The notes: generated from the sequence alone by a model not told the origin. A DNA stretch of 64,000 nucleotides from an uncultured Lachnospiraceae bacterium (GCA_934401915.1 CAKRSV010000006.1:147634-211633), one strand, 5' to 3'; shown: positions 26,468 to 36,135, counted from the stretch's first letter. Made by a program: numbers and translations.

Positions 26468-27805
26468 TTACTTATTTTCCTTTCGTTCCCTTATGATAAA
26501 TTTCAGGGGAGTGCCCGAAAATCCAAAGGTATCCCTGATCTGGTTCTCTAAATATCTCGTATAGGAGAAGTGCATCAGTTCCTTATCGTTCACAAAAATG
26601 ACGAAGGTCGGCGGCTTGACCGCAACCTGCGTTATATAGTATAGTCTCAGTCTTTTTCCCTTATCGGTCGGGGGCTGCTGCATCGCAACTGCCTCCGCCA
26701 TGATCTCATTGAGCACACCGGTCGCCACACGCATGGAGTGGTTCTGGTATACCGCATCGATCATGTCAAACAGCTTGGGAAGACGCTGTCCGGTAGCTGC
26801 TGAGACAAACAGGATCTCCGCATAGCTCATAAAGGAAAGCACCTGTCTCACCTTCGCGGTATACTCATTGACCGTCTTATTGCCCTTTTCAATGGCGTCC
26901 CACTTGTTCACTGCGATGATGACCGCCTTGCCTCTGTCGTGCGCGATCCCCGCGATCTTTGCATCCTGTTCGGTGACGCCCTCCACCGCATCAATGACCA
27001 GCACGACGATGTCTGCCCGCTCCACGGCCGCAACCGTACGGATGATCATATAGCGTTCCAGTTCCTCTTTGATCTTATTTTTTCTCCGGAGTCCCGCCGT
27101 ATCGATCAGCACATACTCTTTTCCATTGTGCGTGATCTCCGTGTCGATCGCATCCCTTGTCGTTCCTGCAATGTCCGAGACGATCAACCGGTTCTCGCCG
27201 ATCAGCTTGTTGATAATGGAAGATTTACCCACGTTCGGTTTGCCGACGATCGCTACCCTGACGCGCTCATCCTCCTCTTCCTCCGCTGCGCTCTTATCAA
27301 AATAAGAGATCACTTCGTCCAGCAGTTCTCCAAATCCCAGTCTGTTGACGGATGAGATCGGGTAAGGTTCTCCGATCCCCAGATTATAAAATTCATAGAC
27401 GTCCGCCATATACTTCTTGAAATCATCCACCTTGTTGACCGCAAGGACGATGGGCTTCTTGGATCTTCTCAGCATATCTGCGACCTTGGAATCCGAGTCG
27501 ACCAGCCCCTGTTTTACATCCACCAGGAAAATGATCACATCCGCCGTATCGATAGCGATCTGCGCCTGTTCCCGCATCTGGGAAAGGATGACGTCCCTGC
27601 TCTCCGGCTCGATTCCGCCGGTGTCCACCAGTGTAAAGTTACAGTCCAGCCAGGTCACGTCGGTATAGATCCGGTCTCTTGTAATCCCCGGCGTATCCTT
27701 GACGATCGATATTTTCTCGCCAGCCAGTGCATTGAACAGCGTCGACTTCCCAACATTCGGGCGTCCCACCACTGCCACGATCGGCTTACGCTTTTTCTTA
27801 GCCAT
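26468..27805 (-). CDS. der: Ribosome-associated GTPase Der (EngA)
   Basis: A double GTPase needed for 50S subunit assembly. The 445-residue protein has two tandem G domains with P-loops GRPNVGKSTLFN (near residue 13) and GKPNVGKSSIIN (near 190), NKVD and NKWD specificity motifs, and a C-terminal KH-like domain of about 80 residues. The chosen ATG has GGAGG five bases upstream; an ATG four codons earlier is not positioned for it. It leads the der-plsY-gpsA operon and diverges from prs. Confidence 0.97.
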   Translation of the reverse strand: MAKKKRKPIVAVVGRPNVGKSTLFNALAGEKISIVKDTPGITRDRIYTDVTWLDCNFTLVDTGGIEPESRDVILSQMREQAQIAIDTADVIIFLVDVKQGLVDSDSKVADMLRRSKKPIVLAVNKVDDFKKYMADVYEFYNLGIGEPYPISSVNRLGFGELLDEVISYFDKSAAEEEEDERVRVAIVGKPNVGKSSIINKLIGENRLIVSDIAGTTRDAIDTEITHNGKEYVLIDTAGLRRKNKIKEELERYMIIRTVAAVERADIVVLVIDAVEGVTEQDAKIAGIAHDRGKAVIIAVNKWDAIEKGNKTVNEYTAKVRQVLSFMSYAEILFVSAATGQRLPKLFDMIDAVYQNHSMRVATGVLNEIMAEAVAMQQPPTDKGKRLRLYYITQVAVKPPTFVIFVNDKELMHFSYTRYLENQIRDTFGFSGTPLKFIIRERKENK

Positions 27806-27910
27806 ATACTCCTCCATAGTCTTTTAATAAAATATGCAAACAGTTCAGCAACCCACCTGCGAAATCGGTTTCCTCCCACTCCTGCGGCAGTCTCTGAATC
27901 GTTACTTTCC

Positions 27911-27939
27911 ATTTTACAATATCACAGAGCAAATGTAAA
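27911..27939 (-). promoter_or_regulatory. Sigma-A promoter of der-plsY-gpsA
   Basis: Minus strand TTTACA, 17 bases, TAAAAT, about 105 bases before the der start. The 233-base spacer to prs holds this promoter and the divergent prs promoter, and no gene. Confidence 0.78.
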
Positions 27940-27970
27940 ATCTCTCCTTTTCTAATGTATCAGAAATTTC

Positions 27971-27999
27971 TTGACGTGTCACTAGCATAATGATATAAA
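27971..27999 (+). promoter_or_regulatory. Sigma-A promoter of prs
   Basis: TTGACG, 17 bases, TATAAA, followed 39 bases later by the prs ATG. A strong site, AGGAGG, lies five bases before that ATG. Confidence 0.85.
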
Positions 28000-28038
28000 A
28001 TAAATGACGCATTTCTATCGATAATACAGGAGGTTTTT

Positions 28039-29229
28039 ATGCCCAATATAGAACAGTTGGAGCATTCCATGCCGGTTGCCCCAATGAAACTACTCACGAC
28101 CAAATCCGCAATGAATCTGGCATCTAAAGTCAACAGCTATCTTGTAGATTTCCGAAAAACACTGAACAATAACGTGAAGGGTGATCCGGCCTTTCACGGA
28201 TACATGGAGGACAACTATCTCATTGAGGTGGACTGTCCGAGATTCGGCAGCGGCGAAGCCAAAGCCACTTTGAGCACCTCCGTCCGGGGAAAAGATATTT
28301 TCATCCTGATGGATGTCTGCAATCACAGCATCACCTATCAGATGAACGGCTATACCAACCATATGTCGCCGGACGACCACTATCAGGATCTTAAGCGGAT
28401 CATCGCCGCCATCAACGGCAAGGCCCACCGTGTCAACGTGATCATGCCCTTCCTCTATGAAGGCAGACAGCACAAGCGCGCAGGCCGCGAATCGCTCGAC
28501 TGTGCCTACGCGATCAAAGAGCTGATGGACATGGGCGTTTCCAATTTCATCACCTTCGACGCGCATGATCCCCGTGTCCAGAATTCGGTGCCGCTCCATG
28601 GCTTTGACAACTTCACGCCTCCCTATCAGTTCGTACGCGCTCTGCTGCGCACCGAGAAGGAGCTTACCATCGACAAAGACCATATCATCGTTATCAGTCC
28701 CGACGAAGGCGCTCTTGACCGCGCCGTGTACTTTGCAAACGTTCTCGGTGTCGATACCGGAATGTTCTACAAGCGCCGCGACTACTCCACGATCATCAAC
28801 GGCAAAAATCCGATCGTGGCACATGAATTTCTGGGAGACAACATTGCCGGCAAAGACGTGATCGTCATCGACGATATGATCTCCTCCGGCGGAAGCATGA
28901 TCGACACGGCAAAACAGCTCAAGAAGATGGACGCCAACCGCGTGTTCGTCTGCTGTACCTTCGGTCTCTTCACCGATGGTCTGGACGCCTTTGACGCCGC
29001 GTACGATCAGGGCTTTATCGACAAGATCGTGACGACGAACCTCTGCTATCAGCCGCCGGAGCTGAAGGGAAAACCGTATTATGTAGAGGCGGACATGAGC
29101 AAATTCATCGCATCGATCATCGACTTTATGAACCACGACGCGTCGATGTCCAACATCTACACACCGACCGATAAGATCCATCAGATTCTTGCCAAGTATA
29201 ACCGGCATGAAGGAAACGTTGAGTTTTAA
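28039..29229 (+). CDS. prs: Ribose-phosphate pyrophosphokinase, long form
   Basis: This enzyme makes PRPP from ribose-5-phosphate and ATP for nucleotide, His and Trp synthesis. At 396 residues it is about 80 longer than the common 310-320-residue form; the extra length is spread at the N-terminus and as insertions. Core motifs are present: the ATP/ribose region MPFLYEGRQHKRAGRESLD, FDAHDPRVQNSVPLHGFDN, and the PRPP loop VIVIDDMISSGGSM. It is a single-gene unit with its own promoter and a strong terminator. It could be called a phosphoribosyl transferase-fold PRPP synthetase homologue if activity were altered, but key residues look intact. Confidence 0.93.
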   Translation: MPNIEQLEHSMPVAPMKLLTTKSAMNLASKVNSYLVDFRKTLNNNVKGDPAFHGYMEDNYLIEVDCPRFGSGEAKATLSTSVRGKDIFILMDVCNHSITYQMNGYTNHMSPDDHYQDLKRIIAAINGKAHRVNVIMPFLYEGRQHKRAGRESLDCAYAIKELMDMGVSNFITFDAHDPRVQNSVPLHGFDNFTPPYQFVRALLRTEKELTIDKDHIIVISPDEGALDRAVYFANVLGVDTGMFYKRRDYSTIINGKNPIVAHEFLGDNIAGKDVIVIDDMISSGGSMIDTAKQLKKMDANRVFVCCTFGLFTDGLDAFDAAYDQGFIDKIVTTNLCYQPPELKGKPYYVEADMSKFIASIIDFMNHDASMSNIYTPTDKIHQILAKYNRHEGNVEF

Positions 29230-29249
29230 TTGAATTTTTAATACATACG

Positions 29250-29283
29250 AAAAGGTTTGGTCATTGCGGCCAAACCTTTTTTT
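29250..29283. terminator. Intrinsic terminator of prs, probably bidirectional
   Basis: An 11-base perfect stem AAAAGGTTTGG/CCAAACCTTTT with a 9-base loop and a seven-T run on the plus strand. The A tract on the other side gives T on the minus strand, so it can also end the convergent histidine-kinase transcript. Confidence 0.9.
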
Positions 29284-29307
29284 GTATATTGAAACTTATT
29301 TCCTTTT

Positions 29308-31995
29308 TTATTTTGCCAGTGGAAATGTCATAACCACCTTGAACAGGTCTCCGTCCAGAAGGATCTCAAACGTTCCTCCCTGAGCCTCTGTCAGATTCTT
29401 AGCGATCGACAGTCCCAGACCGCTTCCTTCCGTGGTTCTGGACACATCTCCCCGGATAAAACGCTCGGTAAGCTCTTCCGGATTGCAGTTCAGCGGCGAT
29501 GCGGAGATATTCTTGATCGAGATCCCGATGCTCTCCATCTCGCCCTCACAGGGATCGATCGCCACATACACGCGCGTTCCGTCCATCGCGTACTTGAATA
29601 TATTGTTGAACAGGTTTTCCATCACGCGCCATATCCTGCGGCTGTCTGCCTCGATCACCGTGTTGGAAGCATTTACATTCATCACCGTCGTCAGGTTTTT
29701 CTGCTCAAATTTCTCAGAGAACTCTCCGATCGTCTGGTTCATCAGTTCCGTAAGATTGATCTTTTCAAAGGAAAGCTGGATATTCCCCGAGGAGATCTTG
29801 CTCGCCTCCACCAGATCGTCCGTGAGCTGTTTCAGACGCTGGGACTTTTCATCCAGAACCTTGATATATCCCTTCACCTTCTCATTGTCCACATTCTCAC
29901 GCTTGATCAGATCCACGTAGTTGATGATCGAAGTCAGCGGCGTCTTGATGTCGTGCGATACGTTAGTGATCAGATCCGCCTTCATCCGTTCGTCCTTCAT
30001 GCTGATCTCGACGGCGTCCTTGATCCCTTTTCCGATACTGTTTACCGAGTGGGCGAGCGCCAGATTATCTCCGTGAAGCTCTTTGGTATCCACCTGGTAT
30101 TCCAGCTCTCCCGCAGCGATGTTCTCAATTCCGTCCACGATTCCCTGCCGTTCTTTGGTATCTCGGTAAAGGAGCACGCCGACTGCAAGATCCATCACTC
30201 CGGCGATCAGAAGCGGCAATACCGACCCTGCGCTCGCTGTCCAGAACAGCATCAGTCCGTTGAAAAGCAGGAAAATGCAGTAAGGGATCCAGGTTCTTAT
30301 CACGATATTCCCATTGTCATAGACCTGCCACAATAATTTCTTTACTCTCCGCGTCAGTCTGCGCAGATAACTGTTTTTCCACAGCGTTCCCGCCTTGATC
30401 CTGCGCACCAGACTGTAAAAGAAGAACATGGCGATCGCATCCATCGCAAACGCGATCAGTCCCAGCGCGAGCTTGAATTCATCCGTATAGATGACCGTCT
30501 CGTACCATGAAGAACTGTCCTGATTTCCGTTCCCTATGGCAACGGAAGAGATCATCAGGATCCAGGCGCATATCCCCGCTGTGAAAAACGCGATTCCGAG
30601 CGCCGCCTCTGTCGGGATCCGGTCGAAGCCGTTCATGCGGATCTCTCTTCTGCCGTCTGCATCCACATACACGCCGGTTCCCCAGATCGAATAGATCAAA
30701 AGTCCAAAGTATAAGAGAAAGGCTGCACAGGTGACTAAAATCCACTGCCAGAAATGCGGAAGGTAATTCCGGAATCCTGCCTCCCCCTGCGTGAAGGAGT
30801 CGTTCACCGGATACTGCGTATCGACGCCCATCCATATCTTCACGGTCTCCGGATATGCGTAATCATACTTTGAGATAAGATCCCGCACCGTCCCCTTGGC
30901 GATCTTGGTGTTAGTCTTGTAGGTCATCTCCGCCGGACTGTAATACAGATACTTTTCTGCCGGAATATCTCCGCTGTCAAAGCCACTCTCTCCCTTCTCC
31001 ATCGCATTGACCACGGCGTCCACATCTGCCTGCTTCTTCATATTCGTATAATATTGGACATCGTCCCCGACCTGCTTGGCGATCAGAAAACGCACGTTGG
31101 ATTTCTCCGTGCTGTAATAGTCCCGGCAGGTCAGATATTCATTGTAATTGTAGGTCAGGCTTCCCGCCGCCTTCTCCAGGTTCTGCAGAAGTCCGTAGTA
31201 CAGATCCCAGTCCGATACATACTCTTCCAGATTCTTTCCTTCGACCGTCTTATAGCGGTTCACAAGGATCTCGTACGGATCCCAGCTGTTATCCGCCTCT
31301 GTATACTGTTCCTCCACGATCACGTTTCCGTCTTCATCCGTCATCACATAAGACTCGCCCTCTGTCACCTGTGAAAGCGTGTCGTCGCCTCCAAGCTGGA
31401 CCATATTGGCCGAAACGTCATTTACAAAGGTATATTTATTGATATCCGATTTCAGATAATTTGCGTCCGATGTATTGTAATAGGCGCTGCTCTGATCGAT
31501 CGACGTCACCCTCGTCCTATCCGCCAGGAACGAATCCGCATCCGTTTCAAGCAACGTTGTCTCGAAGCCGTAGCTGTCCCATTTCAGCAGATCTTCCAGA
31601 TAATAATCAGCTGTCACATAATGCTCGGGCAGTCCTGCCTCACGATAGTTGTAGGCGGTGATGTCGATCACCTTCCCGCCGTCAAATTTACCGTCCGTCT
31701 CAAGCTGGCTGCTGATCACCCCGAACCGGATGATATCGGCAAGTGAAAACCCAAAAATATTGTTAAAAAGCTCCGATTCCTCATATTCCTTGTTCTGATC
31801 CGATTCATACAGGTCATAGGTCACATAATATTTCAGTCCTTTGATCCGCATCTGTGAACCGATCGTCACGACAAACAGGGACACGACCCCCACTGCCAGC
31901 GCGATGTGCTGCAGGATGCGCAGCGCCACCGGGACGCCCTTTCGCTTCTTCACCGGCTTTTTTTCTCTTTGCTCTTCTCCCATCTTCTCTTCCAT
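29308..31995 (-). CDS. Sensor histidine kinase with large extracellular domain
   Basis: An 895-residue membrane kinase. It has one N-terminal span (about residues 25-48), an extracellular domain of nearly 370 residues with no family I recognise, then about five further spans before a cytoplasmic HAMP-like and HisKA region. The H-box SHDIKTPLTSI lies near residue 680, the N-box is NLFNNIFKYA, G1 is the variant IKNISASP and G2 is GSGLGLSIAKNL. The paired response regulator lies 59 bases upstream and the two are probably co-transcribed. Ligand unknown; large sensory domains of this sort suggest a cell-envelope or peptide signal, which is inference. Confidence 0.9.
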   Translation of the reverse strand: MEEKMGEEQREKKPVKKRKGVPVALRILQHIALAVGVVSLFVVTIGSQMRIKGLKYYVTYDLYESDQNKEYEESELFNNIFGFSLADIIRFGVISSQLETDGKFDGGKVIDITAYNYREAGLPEHYVTADYYLEDLLKWDSYGFETTLLETDADSFLADRTRVTSIDQSSAYYNTSDANYLKSDINKYTFVNDVSANMVQLGGDDTLSQVTEGESYVMTDEDGNVIVEEQYTEADNSWDPYEILVNRYKTVEGKNLEEYVSDWDLYYGLLQNLEKAAGSLTYNYNEYLTCRDYYSTEKSNVRFLIAKQVGDDVQYYTNMKKQADVDAVVNAMEKGESGFDSGDIPAEKYLYYSPAEMTYKTNTKIAKGTVRDLISKYDYAYPETVKIWMGVDTQYPVNDSFTQGEAGFRNYLPHFWQWILVTCAAFLLYFGLLIYSIWGTGVYVDADGRREIRMNGFDRIPTEAALGIAFFTAGICAWILMISSVAIGNGNQDSSSWYETVIYTDEFKLALGLIAFAMDAIAMFFFYSLVRRIKAGTLWKNSYLRRLTRRVKKLLWQVYDNGNIVIRTWIPYCIFLLFNGLMLFWTASAGSVLPLLIAGVMDLAVGVLLYRDTKERQGIVDGIENIAAGELEYQVDTKELHGDNLALAHSVNSIGKGIKDAVEISMKDERMKADLITNVSHDIKTPLTSIINYVDLIKRENVDNEKVKGYIKVLDEKSQRLKQLTDDLVEASKISSGNIQLSFEKINLTELMNQTIGEFSEKFEQKNLTTVMNVNASNTVIEADSRRIWRVMENLFNNIFKYAMDGTRVYVAIDPCEGEMESIGISIKNISASPLNCNPEELTERFIRGDVSRTTEGSGLGLSIAKNLTEAQGGTFEILLDGDLFKVVMTFPLAK

Positions 31996-32054
31996 TCCTT
32001 CATGCCTCCGTACCGGGGATCCCCCGTCTTTCCTGCGCTCTCTTTAAAAAGCTC

Positions 32055-32747
32055 CTACTGCTTTTCGATCTTGTAGCCGACGCCCCAGACCACTTTCAGA
32101 TACCGTGGTTCTTTCGGATTGATCTCAATCTTCTCGCGAATGTGCCGGATATGTACCGCTACCGTGTTGTCAGCGCCGATCGCCTCCTCATTCCAGATGC
32201 TTTCATAGATCTGGTTGATGGAAAACACCCTGCCGCAGTTCTTCACCAGAAGAAGCAGGATATTGTATTCGATCGGCGTCAGCTTGACCGGCTCCTCATC
32301 GACCGTAACCTCTTTGGTATCGTCGTTGATGCAAAGCCCGCCGACGCGAAACAGCGCGTTGTTCTCCACATTGAGATTGCCAAGCGTCGTATAACGGCGC
32401 AGATTTGACTTCACTCTGGCCACCAGCTCCAGCGGATTAAAGGGTTTGGTGATATAGTCGTCCGCTCCGATGTTCAACCCCAGGATCTTGTCATTATCCT
32501 CCGACTTGGCCGAGAGAAAAATGATCGGTATGCTGGAATATTCCCTGATCTTCAAGGTCGCATGGATCCCGTCCAGCTTCGGCATCATAATATCGATCAG
32601 AAGAAGCTGGATGTCATTCTCCTTCAGCATCCGGATCGCCTGCTCTCCGTCATAGGCCTTAAAAATATGATACCCTTCCTGCAACAGATAGATCTCTATC
32701 GCGTCCACGATCTCTTTGTCATCATCACATACCAGAATATTTGCCAT
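32055..32747 (-). CDS. OmpR/PhoB-family response regulator
   Basis: A 230-residue DNA-binding regulator: receiver domain with CDDD acid pocket, phospho-acceptor Asp in LLIDIMMPKLDG (about residue 51), KPF, and a C-terminal winged helix with ENCGRVFSINQ-type (here KNCGRVFSINQIYESIW) and HIRHIREKIE. It is the partner of the large sensor kinase 59 bases downstream. The ATG follows GAGAGGTG. The upstream 85-base spacer has no near-consensus promoter that I can defend. Confidence 0.93.
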   Translation of the reverse strand: MANILVCDDDKEIVDAIEIYLLQEGYHIFKAYDGEQAIRMLKENDIQLLLIDIMMPKLDGIHATLKIREYSSIPIIFLSAKSEDNDKILGLNIGADDYITKPFNPLELVARVKSNLRRYTTLGNLNVENNALFRVGGLCINDDTKEVTVDEEPVKLTPIEYNILLLLVKNCGRVFSINQIYESIWNEEAIGADNTVAVHIRHIREKIEINPKEPRYLKVVWGVGYKIEKQ

Positions 32748-32832
32748 TTGTATTCACCTCTCTCATACTCTGCACAATACTATTCAAACATGGAAACATA
32801 AAGGAATAGCTAGGAATTTCTTTAAAATTTTC

Positions 32833-33693
32833 TTAATTGTCCATCAGTCCGAGGAACGCCCCCAGATTGCCGCGTCTGCCCTGACTCGCCCGGTGCGAGA
32901 ACAGGTACTCGCTGTTATGACAGGTACACACATCCGTGACCTGGATCTGTTCCCCCGGGATTCCTGCCTCTTTAAGCACCAGCTCGTTTGCCGCCCAAAG
33001 ATCCAGCAGATATTTTCCCTGTCCTTTCGCCTGCAGGATCCTGTCCCGCTGTCCTTCTCCCCGGAATTCTTCTGCAAACGCATCGGCGACATCCTCGCTC
33101 ACCTCATAGCAGGTCTGGCAGATCGACGGTCCGATCGCCGCGACCAGATCCTCCGGTCTGGTGCCGAAGCATTCTCCCATGCGGTCTACCACACATTGTC
33201 CCATACGCGCCACCGTGCCCCGCCAGCCGGAATGGGCAAGCGCGACCGCCTTTCTTTTTGTGTCGACAAAGTACAGCGGCACACAGTCTGCATAGAACGT
33301 CGCCAGCACGATTCCCGGCTCCTGTGTCAAAAGTCCGTCCACATCCCGATAGTCCTTCGGGTACAGCACGCCCTTTCCGCGATCCTCCCTCGTCACGACG
33401 CGCAGGTTGGTCGTGTGCGTCTGATCCGAACAGACGAAGTCCTCCACGGTGCACCCCAGGACCTCAGCGATCCTTCGATAGTTCTCGTCCACCGCCGCCT
33501 TTTCATCTCCTCTGGTATAGCTGAGATTCATAGACCGGTAGATTCCTTCGCTGACTCCTCCCTCACGGGTGGAAAAAAGATGCCTCACAAGTCCGGTCTG
33601 CTCCAGGATCGGAAAAGTCAGATACTCAACCGCTCCTTTTTTATTCTCTTTGATCTGCGCGCTCCCCGCATTTCCCTGTCTTATCAGCTTCAT
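32833..33693 (-). CDS. pgeF: PgeF/YfiH-family purine nucleoside phosphorylase (laccase-domain protein)
   Basis: A 286-residue member of the YfiH/LACC1 family. Characterised members have purine nucleoside phosphorylase/adenosine deaminase activity, and in E. coli the protein is linked to fidelity of peptidoglycan synthesis; older names are polyphenol oxidase or DUF152. The metal-site residues are visible: His in SDQTHTTNL, Cys in YADCVPLYF and His in LAHSGWRGT. It is the last gene of the lepB-rbgA-lepB-rnhB-fliK-like-flhB-like-yraN run, 18 bases after yraN. Confidence 0.92.
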   Translation of the reverse strand: MKLIRQGNAGSAQIKENKKGAVEYLTFPILEQTGLVRHLFSTREGGVSEGIYRSMNLSYTRGDEKAAVDENYRRIAEVLGCTVEDFVCSDQTHTTNLRVVTREDRGKGVLYPKDYRDVDGLLTQEPGIVLATFYADCVPLYFVDTKRKAVALAHSGWRGTVARMGQCVVDRMGECFGTRPEDLVAAIGPSICQTCYEVSEDVADAFAEEFRGEGQRDRILQAKGQGKYLLDLWAANELVLKEAGIPGEQIQVTDVCTCHNSEYLFSHRASQGRRGNLGAFLGLMDN

Positions 33694-33711
33694 CTGCCCT
33701 GGCTCCTCCTT

Positions 33712-34089
33712 CTAATCTCCCACGTAGTCAAACGCATTTTTGATCCACTTCCGCTCTTCCCCGTCGATCGCCACCACATCAAAGCGGATCGGCGTATCCT
33801 CCGGACAGCCGTGCAGATATCTGTAAAAATCCGCCACGCGGCATATCCTCTGCTGCTTCGCATAGCCGACCGCCTGCGCCGCCCATCCTTTGGACGCCGT
33901 TCTCCGGTATTTCACTTCAAAAAATACCAGATACGCCCCGTCATAGCCGATGATATCTACCTCTCCCTGTCTGCACCGGAAGTTTCTCTCCACAATCCGA
34001 ACGTTTTCGGATAATAAATAGGCACAGACCTTCGCTTCCTTCTGTGCCCCTATTTCTCTGTTATTCATTTGCCTCCTGAAACCTGTCAT
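33712..34089 (-). CDS. YraN/UPF0102 family endonuclease-like protein
   Basis: A 125-residue protein of the UPF0102 family, related in fold to Holliday-junction resolvase-like nucleases but without a proven activity. The nuclease core is visible as CRQGEVDIIGYDG followed by LVFFEVKYRR, with the acidic residues and Lys of a PD-(D/E)xK site. The start at 34089 overlaps the upstream stop by four bases (ATGA); a second in-frame ATG at 34068 has AGGAGG only three bases away, so the start is uncertain. Neighbours rnhB and yraN commonly occur together. Confidence 0.9.
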   Translation of the reverse strand: MTGFRRQMNNREIGAQKEAKVCAYLLSENVRIVERNFRCRQGEVDIIGYDGAYLVFFEVKYRRTASKGWAAQAVGYAKQQRICRVADFYRYLHGCPEDTPIRFDVVAIDGEERKWIKNAFDYVGD

Positions 34090-34379
34090 GGCTTTTTGCC
34101 GATCTTTGCCCGGATCTTATCCATCGAATCGACAAATACCAGAATCTCTGCCACCACTTCGTAGAGCTCCGGCGGTATCATATCACCGATCTCCAGTCTG
34201 GAGAGCGTATCCGCCAGCTTATCGTCCCGATGGATCGGCACATCCGCTTCCTTTGCCCGTTCAATGATCCTCTCTGCCAGTTCTCCCCGGCCAGACGCAA
34301 TGACTCTCGGCGCTTCTTCCTCGGGATCGTACTCCAGTGCGATCGCCTGCTTTGGTTTTTCTGTCTCTGCTTTTGCCAT
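34086..34379 (-). CDS. FlhB C-terminal-like small protein (YlqH type)
   Basis: A 97-residue soluble protein equivalent to the cytoplasmic C-terminal domain of the flagellar export switch FlhB, without its membrane part. ALEYDPEEEAPRVIASG corresponds to the region after the FlhB cleavage site, and the rest matches the helix-strand part (DVPIHRDDKLADTL, IPPELYEVVAEIL). The NPTH cleavage motif is absent. In B. subtilis the homologue lies in the rbgA-rnhB region as here, next to a FliK-like gene. It overlaps yraN by four bases. Its role is unknown; no flagellar genes are in the window. Confidence 0.88.
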   Translation of the reverse strand: MAKAETEKPKQAIALEYDPEEEAPRVIASGRGELAERIIERAKEADVPIHRDDKLADTLSRLEIGDMIPPELYEVVAEILVFVDSMDKIRAKIGKKP

Positions 34380-34393
34380 CGTCCATCCTCTCC

Positions 34394-36112
34394 TTATGCC
34401 CTCATATCAAAAGAGGTGTGTCCAAGAACGGAAATATTTTTGCTCTGCTCCAACATCGTCTGCATGACGCAGCCCTCCTCTGTGCCGGCTTCGCCACTCT
34501 TTTTTTCCATCCTGGCATTCAGCTCATACCCTCTGTCTGCCAGTCTCTTTTCCAAAATATCGATATGGGCGGCGATCAGGTTGAGTGCATCCTCGTCCTC
34601 CAGCGTAAAGTTCGTATTCACCTTCTGGTTTTTCATCGTGACATACACATCCACGCTGCCCAGATGCTCCATATCCAGATGCAGAAAGGCGCTCACATTG
34701 CCGTCCTTCGCCGCGAGACTTTTCTTATTGGTATAGACATAGAGATCTCCATGCGCCTTGTTTCCTGCCATTTTCAGCGGAAGCTGGATATAGGTGAACA
34801 CATGGTTGAGCTGGTTCATGAATTCCAGATTATTCTGCACGTTCTGCACGCTCTTACCAAGCGAGCCCGCTGCCTTCCCCGCATGATCCAGTGCCTCCTG
34901 CATCCTGCCGGACTGCTCCCTTATCCGTTCGTAGAGCTGCTCTACTTTCTCGCGGTCAGCAACCTCTTCCGGCTGCAAAAGCCACTGTTCCAGCATCTCC
35001 TCTTTCAAAAGTCCCAAAAGCCCGTCTTTTCCAAGCAGACTGCGCAGCAATCCCATCTTCTCTGGCGATACCCTCGCCGGGTCTGCCGCAAGATCTGCAA
35101 GCAGAGCTCCTGCCTGTTTCAGCACTTCCCCCGCAGGCAGCTTCTGATCCTTCACCGCCTGGGCAAACTCTTCCTCCGCCCCCAGTTCTTTCAGAAGATT
35201 TCCGATCTCTTTCCAGAGAGCCTCCTTCCGGGGCTGTCCTTCCTGTATTTCCGCTTCCGGCACTGCCGCATTTGCAGGACTGCCCTGCACTCCTTCGGCG
35301 TCCTCCTGCTGGACCGGCTGTCCCTCCGGGTTCTCCGGCAGTACAGTCTCCTCTTTGACGATATTTTCTGCCGTCTGCGTCGTCTGTGCCTGCGCAGCGT
35401 CCGTCTCCGGCATATTTTCTCCAAAGATCTGCACCAGATCCAGATACAGCTTCACCGCTTCCTCCGTCTTTCCTTCCGCCAAAAGCTCCGCACAGACCTC
35501 CGGAAGACCATCTGCTATATCCTGCGCACTGTTGGCGAGCTGATGCTGCGCGCTTCTGTACTGTTCAAACTGTTCGATCCCCTCCGGTGTGACCGGGATC
35601 TGCAGTCTTGTCATCTGTATCATTGAGAGCGGATCCTGATCCGGAAATTCTGCAAAAAGACGGCTCATATTTAAGATCGAATCCCTGTTGATCGGCATTC
35701 CCTCTTCCATCATGAGCGAAACCATCTGCATATTTTCCTTCGTCTGCATCAGCCCCGCCTCATTCAGCGCTCTCTGTATCGTTTCTCCGTTCGCCATGTT
35801 GGCGTACAGCGGAGAAAGGGAGAGCATCGATCCATTGTTGGTCATGATCTCAAAACACATGCTCTGCCCGGGCAGCACACTGACGTTCTGATCCAGCCTG
35901 GCGTTGACCAGCAGATCTCCGGCAAGGGCTATCTGCACCGAATTGCCGTTCCGCGAGACGATCTCACCCTGTATCGTCTGCCCTGGCGCCATAGAGCGCA
36001 TATCGCTCAAAATCCGGTCGCCGCGTCCCGCGCGAATCAGATTCTCTACATTCCTTACCGACGTACTCTCCGTGATACGACTGTCTTTTTTGAATATATT
36101 TCCCAGATTCAA
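34394..36112 (-). CDS. FliK-like hook-length-control-type protein (YlqG-like position)
   Basis: A 572-residue soluble protein. The N-terminal 110 residues include an OB-like segment (APGQTIQGEIVSRNGNSVQI), the centre is Glu/Gln/Ala-rich with low complexity (about 240-310), and the last 130 residues resemble the FliK C-terminal domain (LPLKMAGNKAHGDLYVYTNKK, then HLDMEHLGSVDVYVTMKN). It sits between rnhB and the FlhB-like gene, the same place as ylqG in B. subtilis. A flagellar function is not shown by context; it may be a paralogous pair with the FlhB-like protein for some other secretion or regulation role. Assignment rests on the C-terminus and synteny. Confidence 0.75.
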   Translation of the reverse strand: MNLGNIFKKDSRITESTSVRNVENLIRAGRGDRILSDMRSMAPGQTIQGEIVSRNGNSVQIALAGDLLVNARLDQNVSVLPGQSMCFEIMTNNGSMLSLSPLYANMANGETIQRALNEAGLMQTKENMQMVSLMMEEGMPINRDSILNMSRLFAEFPDQDPLSMIQMTRLQIPVTPEGIEQFEQYRSAQHQLANSAQDIADGLPEVCAELLAEGKTEEAVKLYLDLVQIFGENMPETDAAQAQTTQTAENIVKEETVLPENPEGQPVQQEDAEGVQGSPANAAVPEAEIQEGQPRKEALWKEIGNLLKELGAEEEFAQAVKDQKLPAGEVLKQAGALLADLAADPARVSPEKMGLLRSLLGKDGLLGLLKEEMLEQWLLQPEEVADREKVEQLYERIREQSGRMQEALDHAGKAAGSLGKSVQNVQNNLEFMNQLNHVFTYIQLPLKMAGNKAHGDLYVYTNKKSLAAKDGNVSAFLHLDMEHLGSVDVYVTMKNQKVNTNFTLEDEDALNLIAAHIDILEKRLADRGYELNARMEKKSGEAGTEEGCVMQTMLEQSKNISVLGHTSFDMRA

Positions 36113-36135
36113 CGTTTTCCCTCTTGTCTCTGCCT

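Noticed and set aside
27655-27912. An 85-codon minus-strand frame beginning at the der -10 box
   Set aside because: Its ATG is at the -10 element, so it would not be in the transcript, and most of it overlaps der in another frame.
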